This document shows, in pieces, positions 1 to 8,835 of a DNA stretch of 45,892 nucleotides (position 1 is its first letter; every line of letters begins with the position of its first letter). The stretch covers positions 1 to 45,892 of the forward strand of contig DIUN01000042.1 of the NCBI GenBank assembly GCA_002423025.1, in the 5' to 3' direction. The stretch is from Sphingomonadales bacterium UBA6157 (GTDB lineage Bacteria > Pseudomonadota > Alphaproteobacteria > Sphingomonadales > Sphingomonadaceae). The position numbers were made by a program, and so were the translations under genes. The notes beneath the pieces are model-generated. The model was not told the DNA's origin and searched no databases. It saw only the letters and a list, made by a program, of their open reading frames with translations.

Positions 1-70
<70 letters not shown>

Positions 71-80
71 AATACACAAA

Positions 81-110
81 GCCCCACAGGGAAACCTGTG
101 GGGCATTTCG
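81..110 (+). terminator. Intrinsic terminator after tRNA-Met
   Basis: A perfect 10-bp stem (81-90 with 95-104) encloses a GAAA tetraloop. It is flanked by AAA before and ATTT after, so it can work in both directions. It sits 10 bp after the tRNA 3' end and about 40 bp beyond the stop codon of the minus-strand soxG gene. It therefore probably terminates the tRNA transcript and also the long minus-strand operon. Confidence 0.8.
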
Positions 111-145
111 TGCGTTCGGGCGTCATGGCAGCGAATAGAGCCAAC

Positions 146-646
146 TCAGGGAATAACTGGCGCAGAGTCCCAGAAAGCAAAGAACTCGGCTGAATAGCTT
201 GCCGGTACATAAACATCGCATTGATCGGCCGTGACAACATCCAGAAGCAGGGCGCTGTGGTGCATCACTGTGCGCGCTACCGAGCCAGTGGAAAAGGCTA
301 TATCCTCGACATCAAATACGCCGCCGATCATCAAAAACTCTCGCCAACCGGGGCCGCTGAGCCGCCTGCCAACGAGGGCAGCGCTGACTTCGACGATCGT
401 TCCTGCATCGCCGACCAGAGCCGCGAACCGACGTTTCACGTCCGATGACAGTTCGCTGGCGCAGGAGATGAGCCAATGGTCGGCTTCCAGCCAGAGCAGT
501 CGCACATCATCTAAGGTGCAAGAACGGCATGGCAAGGGAAGGTCCGCGCCGAGGCCGTTGGCAAGCCGGATCAGGCCGCTCTCATCCCAGATTGCGAGGC
601 GGAACAGTGTGTTCCCAATGATCGGAGTCAGCGCCACCTCAGTCAC
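146..646 (-). CDS. soxG: Sarcosine oxidase gamma subunit
   Basis: This 166-residue protein matches the small gamma subunit of heterotetrameric sarcosine oxidase in size, position and C-terminal character (conserved YVPASYSAEFFAFW-like end). The gamma subunit is thought to help hold the alpha-subunit folate domain. I chose the GTG at 646 over the ATG at 667 because a GGGGGA Shine-Dalgarno sequence lies about 8 nt upstream of the GTG, and none precedes the ATG. The start overlaps the soxA stop by 8 nt, so translation is coupled. It is the last gene of the eight-gene run. Gamma subunits diverge quickly, so the call leans partly on gene order. Confidence 0.88.
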   Translation of the reverse strand: MTEVALTPIIGNTLFRLAIWDESGLIRLANGLGADLPLPCRSCTLDDVRLLWLEADHWLISCASELSSDVKRRFAALVGDAGTIVEVSAALVGRRLSGPGWREFLMIGGVFDVEDIAFSTGSVARTVMHHSALLLDVVTADQCDVYVPASYSAEFFAFWDSAPVIP

Positions 647-3470
647 GATAGCGATCCCCCGCAGCATCGTAGAAGACGGGTGTGACGACCCGTACCGGCA
701 CTTCGATCCCACGGGTTGGTGACGATACAAGCAATTGCTCGCCCATGCGCAGCATCCCGCCTTGAAGCAGCGCTAAAGCGATGCCGCCGCTGCCGATGAT
801 ACGCTCGCCCGCCGATGAGACATGGCCGATGGGCGTTCCGCCCCTTTCGCTCAGCAGCATCGCGCCTTCTGGGATGGCGCTATCGGCCTCCAGCCCGACA
901 AGGGCTTCGCGATCTACGCTTTGCAGCGCCGGCCTTGCGAGCGCCGAGCCGCCGATGAAGCCCCTGCCGCGCAGCATTTTGCGCAGCCCTAGGTCTTGCG
1001 GTGTTGTCCTGCCGCTGGCTTCAGCGCCAACAACGATGTGCCCCTTTTCGATCCGCAGTAGTTCCAGCGCCTCCAGACCGTAAAGCGCTCCGCCGGCTGC
1101 CAGCGTCGCGGTCTCAATTGCTCGCCATGCCGCAACCATGCGGTCTCCTGGCAAATAGAGTTCAAAAGCGCGCTCGCCGCTATAGCTTGCCGCCAGCAAC
1201 CAGCCCGCCCCGCCTTCGATCGTCACGGCACTGGCACCCATGTGGCGGGGGGCTGCGGCACCCGTCATCGCCTCGATGGTTGACCGTGCCTGTGGGCCTG
1301 CGAGAGCGAGTGCTGCCCAATGCTCCTGCACATTGACGACAGCAACCCTGAGCTTCGGCGCCAGAATACTGCGGGCATAAGAAAGGTGGGCATCCATCCG
1401 ATCGGAGCCGCCGGTCGAACTCGTGAGCAAGAAGTGGGTTTCGCCCAGCCGCCAGACGGTTCCGTCGTCCATGACCATGCCGTCTTCGCGCAGCATGAAG
1501 GTGTAGCGGCCCCGACCGATTCCCAGCTTCGCGACAGTGGTGGCACAGACGATCTCAAGGAATTCCGCTGCATCAGGGCCGGAAATATCGAATTTTGCCA
1601 GTGTGGACACATCCGTCAGCCCCATGGTGGTGCGGACAGCGCGGGCTTCCCGATGTGCAGAAGCGTGCAGCGTTTCGCCGGCGCGAGGATAGGCCCGCGG
1701 CCGATGCCAATAGCCCAGCGGCTGCCAGAGCGGCGCGTGGCGCTCGTGCTCGGCGTGCAGAACCATGCGCCGGCGCGGCGCCATATGGTGGCCGCCGTCT
1801 TCACCGGCCAGGACGCCAAGCGTGACAGGCACATAGGGAGGCCGAAAGGTTGTCAGCCCAACCTCGGCGGGTGCCCTGGCCTCATTGGCGCTCAATCGCA
1901 TCAGGCCGGGAATGTTCGAGGTCTTGCCCTGGTCCGTTGCCATGCCGAGCGTTGTGTAGCGCTTCATATGCTCGACGGAGCGGTAGCCCTCGCGCCATGC
2001 GAGATCGAGATCGGAGGCGGTCACATCATTCTGAAAATCGACAAAGGCCTTCCTAGGTGTGACATCGGGCTGTGCCGCTGTGCCATGCCAGCTGCTGGCG
2101 GGAGCGTTCGTGACCGGTGCGTCGCCAGCGTTGCCGCCGCCGGCGCACCAGCCTTGGGCCAGCACATCGGCGAGCGTTTCGGCGGCCGAAGCGGCGCCGA
2201 TGGTCAATTGCGATTGGCGGCTCGTGGAGGGGATGAAGGCGCCGCAGCCGTCATGCCACGCCAGATCACCGCCGGCCTGACTGTGGAGGTGCACGGATGG
2301 CGTGAAGCCACCGGACATCGCGACAAGATCACAGCGAATCTGCTGCTTGCGTCCGGCGATCATCGCGGTGACGGCGGTGACGGGCGCGCCTTGGGCTGCC
2401 AGCAGCGCATCCCCCTTGCGGGTGTCGATCAACCCGGCGATTTCAGCGCCGGCACGGGCAAGAGACTCTGCAGTCAGCGTCATGTCATCTGTGCAGCCTG
2501 CCACGATGACGCGCCGGCCGGGCACGACTGCGAAGCGCTCGATATAGGTTCGGACGGCGCTGGAGAGCATCACACCCGGGCGGTCGTTGCCAGTGAAGAG
2601 CATCGGCCGCTCGATGGTGCCGACAGCGAGGATGACCTGCCCGGCGCGCACGCGCCACAGGCGTTGCGCTATCGCGCTAGGCGCGGCGCCGGGTTCAACC
2701 AGGCGTTCGATCAGCGTCAGCAAGTCGTGATCATGGTAGCCGGTGGCCGTTGTGCGGGTGAGAACCCGGCCGCCCCGGGACAGGATGCGAGTGCAGACGG
2801 TGGCGGCCCAATCGGTGCCGGGCATTCCGCTGACCGTCGCAGCGTCGCGCAGCAGGCTGCCGCCGGGCAGGATATCCTGCTCCACCAGCATCACGCGCTT
2901 GCCGGCAGCCGATGCAGCATCCGCCGCGGCGAGCCCGGCCGGGCCGCTGCCGATGACGAGCACGTCGCAAAAGGCGGCGCGATGCTCGTAGTGATCCGGG
3001 TCTGGCTCGCTCGGGGCTGGGCCAAGGCCTGCGGCACGGCGGATGAGATGCTCATAGGCCAGCCAGAGTCTGGGGCCGCCGAAGAAGGTCTTGTAGTAAA
3101 AACCTGCCGGCAGGAACGGTGCGGCAAGGCCGATAGCGGCGCCAAGATCGACGGCCAGCGATGGCCAGCGGTTCTGGCTGGTGACGCTGAGGCCCTCGCT
3201 GATGAACAGATCCGTTGCGCGGGTATTCGGCTCGGCTCGGCCGCCTTGTCCCGCCGTGACAAGCGCGTTCGGCTCCTCGACAGCGGCGCCAAGCACACCG
3301 CGCGGGCGATGGTATTTGAAGCTGCGGCCAAAGATCATGACGCCGCTGGCGAGCAGCGCTGACGCCAGTGTGTCGCCGGCAAAACCCGAATAGACGCGGC
3401 CATCGAAGCTGAAAGCAATCGGGCGGCTGCGGTCAATCCGGCCGCCGTCTGGCAGGCGGAAGCCACTCAT
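639..3470 (-). CDS. soxA: Sarcosine oxidase alpha subunit (GcvT-fused flavoprotein)
   Basis: This 943-residue protein has the usual alpha-subunit length. The N-terminus reads MSGFRLPDGG-IDRSRPIAF, as in SoxA. A ferredoxin-like-fold region (about 15-100, with FKYHRPRG) follows. A Rossmann motif VIGSGPAGLAAADA sits near residue 170 (NAD-binding domain). The C-terminal half is a GcvT/aminomethyltransferase domain that receives the methyl-derived C1 unit on tetrahydrofolate. Family knowledge: the complex oxidises sarcosine to glycine, H2O2 and 5,10-methylene-THF. The true start at 3470 forms an ATGA overlap with soxD. The open frame extends to 3929, but that part is shadow sequence over soxD and soxB. 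The substrate here may be another N-methyl amino acid. Confidence 0.95.
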   Translation of the reverse strand: MSGFRLPDGGRIDRSRPIAFSFDGRVYSGFAGDTLASALLASGVMIFGRSFKYHRPRGVLGAAVEEPNALVTAGQGGRAEPNTRATDLFISEGLSVTSQNRWPSLAVDLGAAIGLAAPFLPAGFYYKTFFGGPRLWLAYEHLIRRAAGLGPAPSEPDPDHYEHRAAFCDVLVIGSGPAGLAAADAASAAGKRVMLVEQDILPGGSLLRDAATVSGMPGTDWAATVCTRILSRGGRVLTRTTATGYHDHDLLTLIERLVEPGAAPSAIAQRLWRVRAGQVILAVGTIERPMLFTGNDRPGVMLSSAVRTYIERFAVVPGRRVIVAGCTDDMTLTAESLARAGAEIAGLIDTRKGDALLAAQGAPVTAVTAMIAGRKQQIRCDLVAMSGGFTPSVHLHSQAGGDLAWHDGCGAFIPSTSRQSQLTIGAASAAETLADVLAQGWCAGGGNAGDAPVTNAPASSWHGTAAQPDVTPRKAFVDFQNDVTASDLDLAWREGYRSVEHMKRYTTLGMATDQGKTSNIPGLMRLSANEARAPAEVGLTTFRPPYVPVTLGVLAGEDGGHHMAPRRRMVLHAEHERHAPLWQPLGYWHRPRAYPRAGETLHASAHREARAVRTTMGLTDVSTLAKFDISGPDAAEFLEIVCATTVAKLGIGRGRYTFMLREDGMVMDDGTVWRLGETHFLLTSSTGGSDRMDAHLSYARSILAPKLRVAVVNVQEHWAALALAGPQARSTIEAMTGAAAPRHMGASAVTIEGGAGWLLAASYSGERAFELYLPGDRMVAAWRAIETATLAAGGALYGLEALELLRIEKGHIVVGAEASGRTTPQDLGLRKMLRGRGFIGGSALARPALQSVDREALVGLEADSAIPEGAMLLSERGGTPIGHVSSAGERIIGSGGIALALLQGGMLRMGEQLLVSSPTRGIEVPVRVVTPVFYDAAGDRYRD

Positions 3471-3724
3471 GATTGAGGCTCCCACACCGCAACCGAAGCG
3501 ATGACATGAGTGACTGTGTGCCGTTCGATGCGCAGCCAGGCGCGGCAACCACGCGCGTGGCGCCACAGCTCGGCGGACGGTCCGCGCGCGTTTGTGCGGG
3601 TATAGAGCCGCTCGACCAGTTCGGCTGTCGGCACATCGACGCCGATGATGGTCTCGACCGGGCGCTCGAAGTTGAACTCCGCCTGCGCGCGTGGGCCGCA
3701 AAGGGGGCAGTTTATCAGCAACAT
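3467..3724 (-). CDS. soxD: Sarcosine oxidase delta subunit (zinc site)
   Basis: This 85-residue protein begins MLLINCPLCG and carries the expected zinc ligands Cys6, Cys9, His56 and Cys60 (W-RHARGC). In the known complex the delta subunit is a small structural zinc protein bound to alpha. Length and motif spacing fit the family closely. The ATG overlaps the soxB stop (TGATG), and its own stop overlaps the soxA start (ATGA). Stoichiometric expression by translational coupling is therefore expected. Confidence 0.96.
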   Translation of the reverse strand: MLLINCPLCGPRAQAEFNFERPVETIIGVDVPTAELVERLYTRTNARGPSAELWRHARGCRAWLRIERHTVTHVIASVAVWEPQS

Positions 3725-4977
3725 CAGCGGTGGTTCGGCATGGGGCCAACGGCAGCCTCATCCTGCATCGCGCCTGTGGCAAAGCGATCAAGGCTGAAGG
3801 GCCGCGCCAGCGGGTGGACATCCCCTGTCGCCAATTGCTCGGCGAACACCCAGCCCGAACCGCAAGTGGCCTTGAAGCCGCCGTAGCACCAGCCGCCATT
3901 GATATGCAGGTTGGCGATGGGTGTTTCATCGATGATCGGGCCGCCGTCGCAGGTCATGTCGGTTGTGCCGGCCCAGCTGCGCAGCATCCGCAGCTTGGAG
4001 AGCGCGGGCACGAGGCCGATGGCCTGGCCTGCGACTTCCTCGATCCGCATCGGCACCCCGCGCTGGGAATAGGTTGGATATTGGTCCGGATCACCGCCAA
4101 GCACGATCTCACCCTTGTCGGACTGACTGATGTAGCAATGTACGGATTGCGACATGATCACCGTGTCGATCATCGGCTTTACCGGCTCGGTGACGAACGC
4201 CTGGAGCAACTGCGACTCCACTGGCAGCCGCAGCCCTGCGAGGCCCGCGACATGGCCGCTGTTGCCGGCAACCACGATGCCGACGCGGTCCGCCTCGATG
4301 GCGCCGCGCGAGGTTTCCACACCGGTTACACGTCCGCCGCTGATCGCAAAGCCGGTCACTTCGCATTGCTGGATGATATCGACACCGAGCGCATCAGCGG
4401 CACGGGCATAACCCCAGGCCACGGCATCATGCCGGGCGGTGCCGCCGCGCCGCTGGATCATGCCACCGGCGATGGGGAAGCGCGCCTTGTCCGACATATC
4501 GAGCAGGGGCACCAGCTTCGCCACAGCCTCGCGCGTCATCAACTCCGCATCGATGCCGGCGCAGCGCAGCGCATCACCGCGCTCGGCCAGACGGGTCATG
4601 TCTGAATCCGAATGGCCCAGGAACAGCGCGCCGCGCTGGCTGAACATGACATTATAGTTGAGCTCGTCCGACAGGCCCTCCCATAGCTTGAGCGAATGCT
4701 CGAGCAGCGCTTGATAGGCCGGCAGCCGATAATTGGAGCGCACGATGGTGGTGTTGCGGCCGGTATTGCCACCGCCGAGCCACGCCCGCTCCAGCACAGC
4801 GACGCTGACCCGGTGGTGCTTGGCGAGATAATAGGCCGTCGCCAGCCCATGGCCGCCGCCACCGATGATGATGACATCATATTGCTTCCGGGGCTCGGGC
4901 GAGCGCCACGCTGGCCGCCAATGCCTGTGGCCGCCAAGCCCGCCGCGCAGCAGGGCCCAGGCTGAATAGCCGCGCAT
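3724..4977 (-). CDS. soxB: Sarcosine oxidase beta subunit (catalytic flavoprotein)
   Basis: This 417-residue protein is typical of SoxB. Its N-terminus (MRGYSAWALLRGGLGGH...PAWRSPEP) is characteristic. The FAD-binding motif IIIGGGGHGLATAYYLA is at residues 36-52. His183, in RRGGTARHDAVAWG, matches the histidine that carries covalent FMN in characterised enzymes. The beta subunit performs the oxidative demethylation. The ATG at 4977 overlaps the stop of the upstream flavoprotein gene (TGATG). Specificity for sarcosine is inferred from the subunit family. A bulkier N-methyl amino acid is possible given the neighbours. Confidence 0.95.
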   Translation of the reverse strand: MRGYSAWALLRGGLGGHRHWRPAWRSPEPRKQYDVIIIGGGGHGLATAYYLAKHHRVSVAVLERAWLGGGNTGRNTTIVRSNYRLPAYQALLEHSLKLWEGLSDELNYNVMFSQRGALFLGHSDSDMTRLAERGDALRCAGIDAELMTREAVAKLVPLLDMSDKARFPIAGGMIQRRGGTARHDAVAWGYARAADALGVDIIQQCEVTGFAISGGRVTGVETSRGAIEADRVGIVVAGNSGHVAGLAGLRLPVESQLLQAFVTEPVKPMIDTVIMSQSVHCYISQSDKGEIVLGGDPDQYPTYSQRGVPMRIEEVAGQAIGLVPALSKLRMLRSWAGTTDMTCDGGPIIDETPIANLHINGGWCYGGFKATCGSGWVFAEQLATGDVHPLARPFSLDRFATGAMQDEAAVGPMPNHR

Positions 4978-6110
4978 CAGGCCAGAGCCGCCGGGAACCA
5001 GCCGCGCTGCTCGCGCCAGTCCGGCGCAAGTCCCTGGAAGCGATCGAGCTTGAGCTTGCCGATCTCGGCAAAGGAGCATTGTCCGTCCATCACCAGGTCT
5101 CGCAGCGCATGGCCGCTGGCCGGCGACAGGCCGAAGCCGACTCCGGACATGACGCCGATGGTGACATTGCCATGGACACGATCGAGTACCGGGCGACCAT
5201 CGGGGGTGTTCTCGACAACGCCGGCCCAACTGCGAATGACCCGCAGCTTTGCCGCCTTTGGGAAAAGCACGGCCACCCGACGTGCGAGATTGCGCGACAG
5301 CGGCGAGGTGGGACGCGGCGGCGAGCCGGGGCCGGTGTCCAGCCACTCATGAGGGCCGCCGCCATAGGCAAGGTTGCCGCGCAGCGTCTGGCGGCCATAA
5401 AGGCCGTTGCCATCGACGCCGCCCACCGGCATCAGCGGCGCCGGCTCGGTAATGATCATCTCGGCGCGAGCGGCGGAGAGCGGCAGGTCAATGCCGATGC
5501 CGGCCAGCAGCACTGCCGTTTGCGGGCCGGCGGCGACCACAACCGCATCGCAGCCGATAAGGCCCTGCGCGGTCTCGACCCCGGTGACACGATCGCCTTC
5601 GGCCACCAGCCGCAGCGCCGGGGTGTTCTGCAGGATACGGCCACCAAGGTCCTGGGTTGCCCAGGCATAGGCCTGCACGGTGCGCTGCGGATTGGCATGG
5701 CCGCCGAAATGCAGGTGGATGCCACCCAGGTTTGCATCGCTGAGCAGCGGCGAGAAGGCGATAGCCTGGTGCGGGTCGATCCGGTCCACGGCATAGCCGA
5801 GCTCCAGGAACATGTCGGCCATGTAGTGATAGTGTGTCAGCTGCTTCTCGGTCATCGCGGCGATCACACGGCCACGCTGATATTCCGTGGGGTAACCGAG
5901 CAATTCGTCCATCATCGGCCAGAGACGCTGCTCCTCCTGGAACAGCGGGCTGTGATAATGCGAGGCGCCGCCGCCGTTGCGGCTTGAGGCTTCCCAGCCG
6001 ACAACGCCCTTGTCGAGCACCGTGACGGAGGCGCCCGAGCGAGCCAGCCACCAGGCCGTGCTCAGCCCGGTGACGCCGGCACCGATGACGACGACATTGC
6101 TGCCGCTCAT
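4977..6110 (-). CDS. FAD-dependent amino acid oxidase/dehydrogenase, HcnC/OoxB/DadA-like
   Basis: This 377-residue DAO-fold flavoprotein has the dinucleotide motif VVIGAGVTGLSTAWWLA at residues 7-23 and a C-terminal FAD segment (SGVGFGLSPASGHALRDL). The family includes the beta subunits of opine oxidase, hydrogen cyanide synthase and dye-linked amino acid dehydrogenases, and SoxB-like proteins. The gene lies directly behind an HcnB/OoxA-type partner (ATGA overlap) and in front of soxB (TGATG overlap). The two probably form a membrane-associated or soluble complex that oxidises a secondary or alpha amino group. No hcnA-like small ferredoxin gene is adjacent, so HCN synthesis is unlikely. Exact substrate unknown. 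Confidence 0.85.
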   Translation of the reverse strand: MSGSNVVVIGAGVTGLSTAWWLARSGASVTVLDKGVVGWEASSRNGGGASHYHSPLFQEEQRLWPMMDELLGYPTEYQRGRVIAAMTEKQLTHYHYMADMFLELGYAVDRIDPHQAIAFSPLLSDANLGGIHLHFGGHANPQRTVQAYAWATQDLGGRILQNTPALRLVAEGDRVTGVETAQGLIGCDAVVVAAGPQTAVLLAGIGIDLPLSAARAEMIITEPAPLMPVGGVDGNGLYGRQTLRGNLAYGGGPHEWLDTGPGSPPRPTSPLSRNLARRVAVLFPKAAKLRVIRSWAGVVENTPDGRPVLDRVHGNVTIGVMSGVGFGLSPASGHALRDLVMDGQCSFAEIGKLKLDRFQGLAPDWREQRGWFPAALA

Positions 6111-7585
6111 ATGTGGCCGCCGCCGAGAATGGCGATGTGCATGGCTTCGCGCTCGGTGCCGATGTCACGATAAGGCGTCCATTGCGCCGGCACGCCGAAC
6201 CACACATCCCAGCCGTCCGACATCCCTGGTGCCTCAGCCCAATCAGCAAGAATGCCGAGCGGAATGGGGCGGACGGGGGCGCGATAGCCGGTGAATGGCG
6301 CTGCGTCTGGCGCCAGGCCGGCTTCCGCCGCGAGCAGCAGCGAAACCTGATCGCGGCATCGGCGACCCTGGCACAGGCCCATCCCGGCGCGGGTGAGGCG
6401 CTTGATCTGGTCCTGATCCGGCGGGCCGTCTGCCAGCAGCGTGTCGATATTGCGCGCCGCCATGCACTCCGAGCGTGCGCCGAGATAGGCAGGGGGCTGG
6501 ACGCCGAGCAGATCGGCACGGCTCACGCTCTCACACTGGCAGACGATAGTGTCGCCGGTGCTGCCGCGCGCCAGTGCCGCCAGCCATTCGGCGTGATAGG
6601 CAAGGCTGTCTGGCGCGCTCACGATGCCGGCGCAATCGCCGATCGCGGAGACGCCGGCCAGCGAGGTGAGGCCCGCCGCATCGATCATGGGAACATGGCC
6701 GCCGCGGGTGGCCGAGACTGCCAGCCTGGCGCCAGCGGCGGCCAGGAGTTCAATGGCAGGAACGGCAGCGATGGCGAGGCAGACCGTGTCGCACGCTATG
6801 CTGGTTTCACCCGAAAGCCCGGTGATCACGACTTGTTTGACGCCATCGGCACCGCCATCGGCGCGGGTGACGACGCTGCCGGCAAACAGCGGCACACCGG
6901 CGGCCGCAACCTGCGCCGCCAGCGCGGCGTTGCCCTGAACGCAGGCGCGGACCTCTATCAGGCCAGCGACCTCGATGCCGTGGCGTAGCGCGGCGAGGGC
7001 TGTGCGCAACGCGAGATCGCCCGAGCCGAGGATGACAATGCGGCGGCCAGCGAAAGCCTCATAGCGCTCCAGCAGCATTTTCAGCGCCATTGCGCCCATC
7101 ACGCCGGGCTGGTCCCAGCCGGGAAAGCCGAGCACGAAATCACGGGCGCCGGCGGCAACAACCAGTTCATCGAAGCCGATGAGCCACGAGCGCGTCGCGT
7201 CGGCGAGGCCGACGAGCTGGCCTGGCAGGGTGGCGAGGCCGGGCTGTGGCGCATAAAGTCCCCAGGCCGAGGTGCCGAGCAGCACCTCCACGCCCAGTTC
7301 AAAGGCTGTTTCCAGTAGCGGGTTGGTGCTGAGCAGTGTCTCCAACATACGTTCCGGCGTTTCAACGGCGCCGGTCATCCGCAGGCCGTAGAACAGTGGC
7401 ACGTCTGTCCGCATGAGGTCGGGTGCGACGGGGTTTTCATCGACCAGCAGAACGGACTTGCCGGCGCGCGCACCCGCAATTGCAGCCTCGGTTCCGGCTG
7501 GCCCGGCACCAATGACGACAAGATCAAACCGCGCATCGGGCGACGGCAGCTTGCCATCCAGCGCATAGGCATCACGGATGGTCAT
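6107..7585 (-). CDS. NAD(P)/FAD oxidoreductase with BFD-like [2Fe-2S] domain, HcnB/OoxA-like
   Basis: This 492-residue protein has an FAD Rossmann motif (VVIGAGPAGTEAAIAG, about 23-38) and a second nucleotide motif (VILGSGDLALRTAL, about 184-197). Its C-terminal Fer2_BFD-type domain has cysteines at 349, 351, 405 and 410 (CQCESVSR ... CQGRRC). This layout matches the alpha subunits of opine oxidase, HCN synthase and related multi-subunit amino acid dehydrogenases, where the subunit relays electrons from the catalytic beta subunit. It overlaps both neighbours by 4 nt. A role in oxidising an amino-acid-like intermediate of the betaine pathway is inferred. Confidence 0.88.
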   Translation of the reverse strand: MTIRDAYALDGKLPSPDARFDLVVIGAGPAGTEAAIAGARAGKSVLLVDENPVAPDLMRTDVPLFYGLRMTGAVETPERMLETLLSTNPLLETAFELGVEVLLGTSAWGLYAPQPGLATLPGQLVGLADATRSWLIGFDELVVAAGARDFVLGFPGWDQPGVMGAMALKMLLERYEAFAGRRIVILGSGDLALRTALAALRHGIEVAGLIEVRACVQGNAALAAQVAAAGVPLFAGSVVTRADGGADGVKQVVITGLSGETSIACDTVCLAIAAVPAIELLAAAGARLAVSATRGGHVPMIDAAGLTSLAGVSAIGDCAGIVSAPDSLAYHAEWLAALARGSTGDTIVCQCESVSRADLLGVQPPAYLGARSECMAARNIDTLLADGPPDQDQIKRLTRAGMGLCQGRRCRDQVSLLLAAEAGLAPDAAPFTGYRAPVRPIPLGILADWAEAPGMSDGWDVWFGVPAQWTPYRDIGTEREAMHIAILGGGHI

Positions 7586-8835
7586 GCGGCGTCGAGGGCT
7601 TGGGCGAGATCGGCGATCAGATCGGCCGGGGCTTCAAGGCCGACTGAAAGCCGCAGGGTGGAATCGAAAATGCCGCCAGCCTCGCGGCGCTCGCGCGGCA
7701 CCTGGTAATGGGTGGTGGTCGCCGGGTTGCAGATCAGGGTTTCCGAGCCGCCAAGGCTGACGGCGAGGCGCAGTACGCGCAGCGCATCGAGCAGGCGGAA
7801 GGCCTCGGCCTCGCCGCCGTGGAGGCGGAAGGAGAAGGTCGATCCGGTGCCGCGGCACTGGCGATCAAACACCTCCCGCGCTTCGCCCTCGATGAAGCCG
7901 AGATAGGTGACCGCGGCGACCTTGGGGTGCGCACGCAGGAATTCCGCTACGGCGCGGGCGCTGCCGCAGGCGCGATCGGTGCGCAGGCCAAGTGTTTCGA
8001 ACGAGCGGAGCAGCAGCCAGGAACTGAACGGATCGAGATGATTGCCGGAAAGCGTGCGCAGCGCCTTGAGCTTTGCCACCAGAGCCGCCGAGCCACTGAC
8101 GCCGCCAGCCATCAGGTCGGAGTGGCCGCCGCAATATTTGGTCAGCGAGGTCATGCTGAGGTCCGCACCCAGAGCGAGCGGGGACTGAAGCAGCGGTCCC
8201 AGAAAGGTGTTGTCCACCACGACAAGCGGCCGGAAGCCCTGGCGTGGTGCCAGCTCATCGGCGATGCGCGTCACAGCGGCGATGTCGACAATGGCGGCTG
8301 TGGGGTTGGCCGGGGATTCCAGATGAATCAGCCGCAGCGGGCCGGCCGCCATCGCTGCTTCCATAGCAGCGCGAATGTTTGCGTCTTTATAGCCCTCGAT
8401 GATGCCGAACGTTGAGACGCCGAACTCGGGCAGGATGGTCGTGAGGTAGCCATCGGTGCCGCCGTAGCAGGGGCGGCTGCACAGAACAGTGTCACCGGGG
8501 CGCAGGAAGGCGAGAAGCGTCGTGGAAATCGCCGCCATGCCGCTGCAGAAGACTGCCGAGGCCTCTGCGCCATCGAGCGCTGCCAGCCGGGTTTCCACCA
8601 TGGTCAGGTTCGGGTGGCCAAGGCGCGTGTAGATATAGGCGTCGGTGGCACCCACAGCGGGCCCGGTGCCTTCAAAGAACGCTTCGTGCACATCCTTGGC
8701 ATGCTGGGCCGAGGCATAGGCGAAGGTCGTCGTCATCACCGCCGGCGGCTTCACGGCGCCAAACGCCATGCTGGAGGAATAGCCCAGCGTGATCGCCTGG
8801 GTTTCAGGGCTCAGCCCGTGCGCGTCAGCGGCCAT
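7582..8835 (-). CDS. Cys/Met-metabolism PLP-dependent enzyme (gamma-lyase/gamma-synthase fold)
   Basis: This 417-residue protein belongs to the cystathionine gamma-lyase/methionine gamma-lyase group. Visible sites are YTRLGHPN (69-76), which binds phosphate in the neighbouring subunit; CYGGT with Tyr124, which stacks on PLP; ESPANPT (173-179); VDNTF with Asp208; and SLTKYCGGHSD with the Schiff-base Lys233. The family catalyses beta- or gamma-elimination or replacement on substituted alanine or homoserine substrates. I chose the ATG at 8835 (AGGA about 8 nt upstream); it overlaps the Rieske gene by 11 nt. Co-operonic placement with N-demethylating enzymes is unusual for this family. Substrate not determinable from sequence. 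Confidence 0.9.
   Translation of the reverse strand: MAADAHGLSPETQAITLGYSSSMAFGAVKPPAVMTTTFAYASAQHAKDVHEAFFEGTGPAVGATDAYIYTRLGHPNLTMVETRLAALDGAEASAVFCSGMAAISTTLLAFLRPGDTVLCSRPCYGGTDGYLTTILPEFGVSTFGIIEGYKDANIRAAMEAAMAAGPLRLIHLESPANPTAAIVDIAAVTRIADELAPRQGFRPLVVVDNTFLGPLLQSPLALGADLSMTSLTKYCGGHSDLMAGGVSGSAALVAKLKALRTLSGNHLDPFSSWLLLRSFETLGLRTDRACGSARAVAEFLRAHPKVAAVTYLGFIEGEAREVFDRQCRGTGSTFSFRLHGGEAEAFRLLDALRVLRLAVSLGGSETLICNPATTTHYQVPRERREAGGIFDSTLRLSVGLEAPADLIADLAQALDAA

Noticed and set aside
1320..3362. 680-codon plus-strand open frame inside soxA
   Set aside because: Codon-shadow of soxA; no recognisable domain, and soxA itself is intact.
4977..7585. Hydrogen cyanide synthase (hcnBC)
   Set aside because: No hcnA-type ferredoxin subunit gene is adjacent and the pair is embedded in a sox operon; a general amino acid dehydrogenase is more likely.
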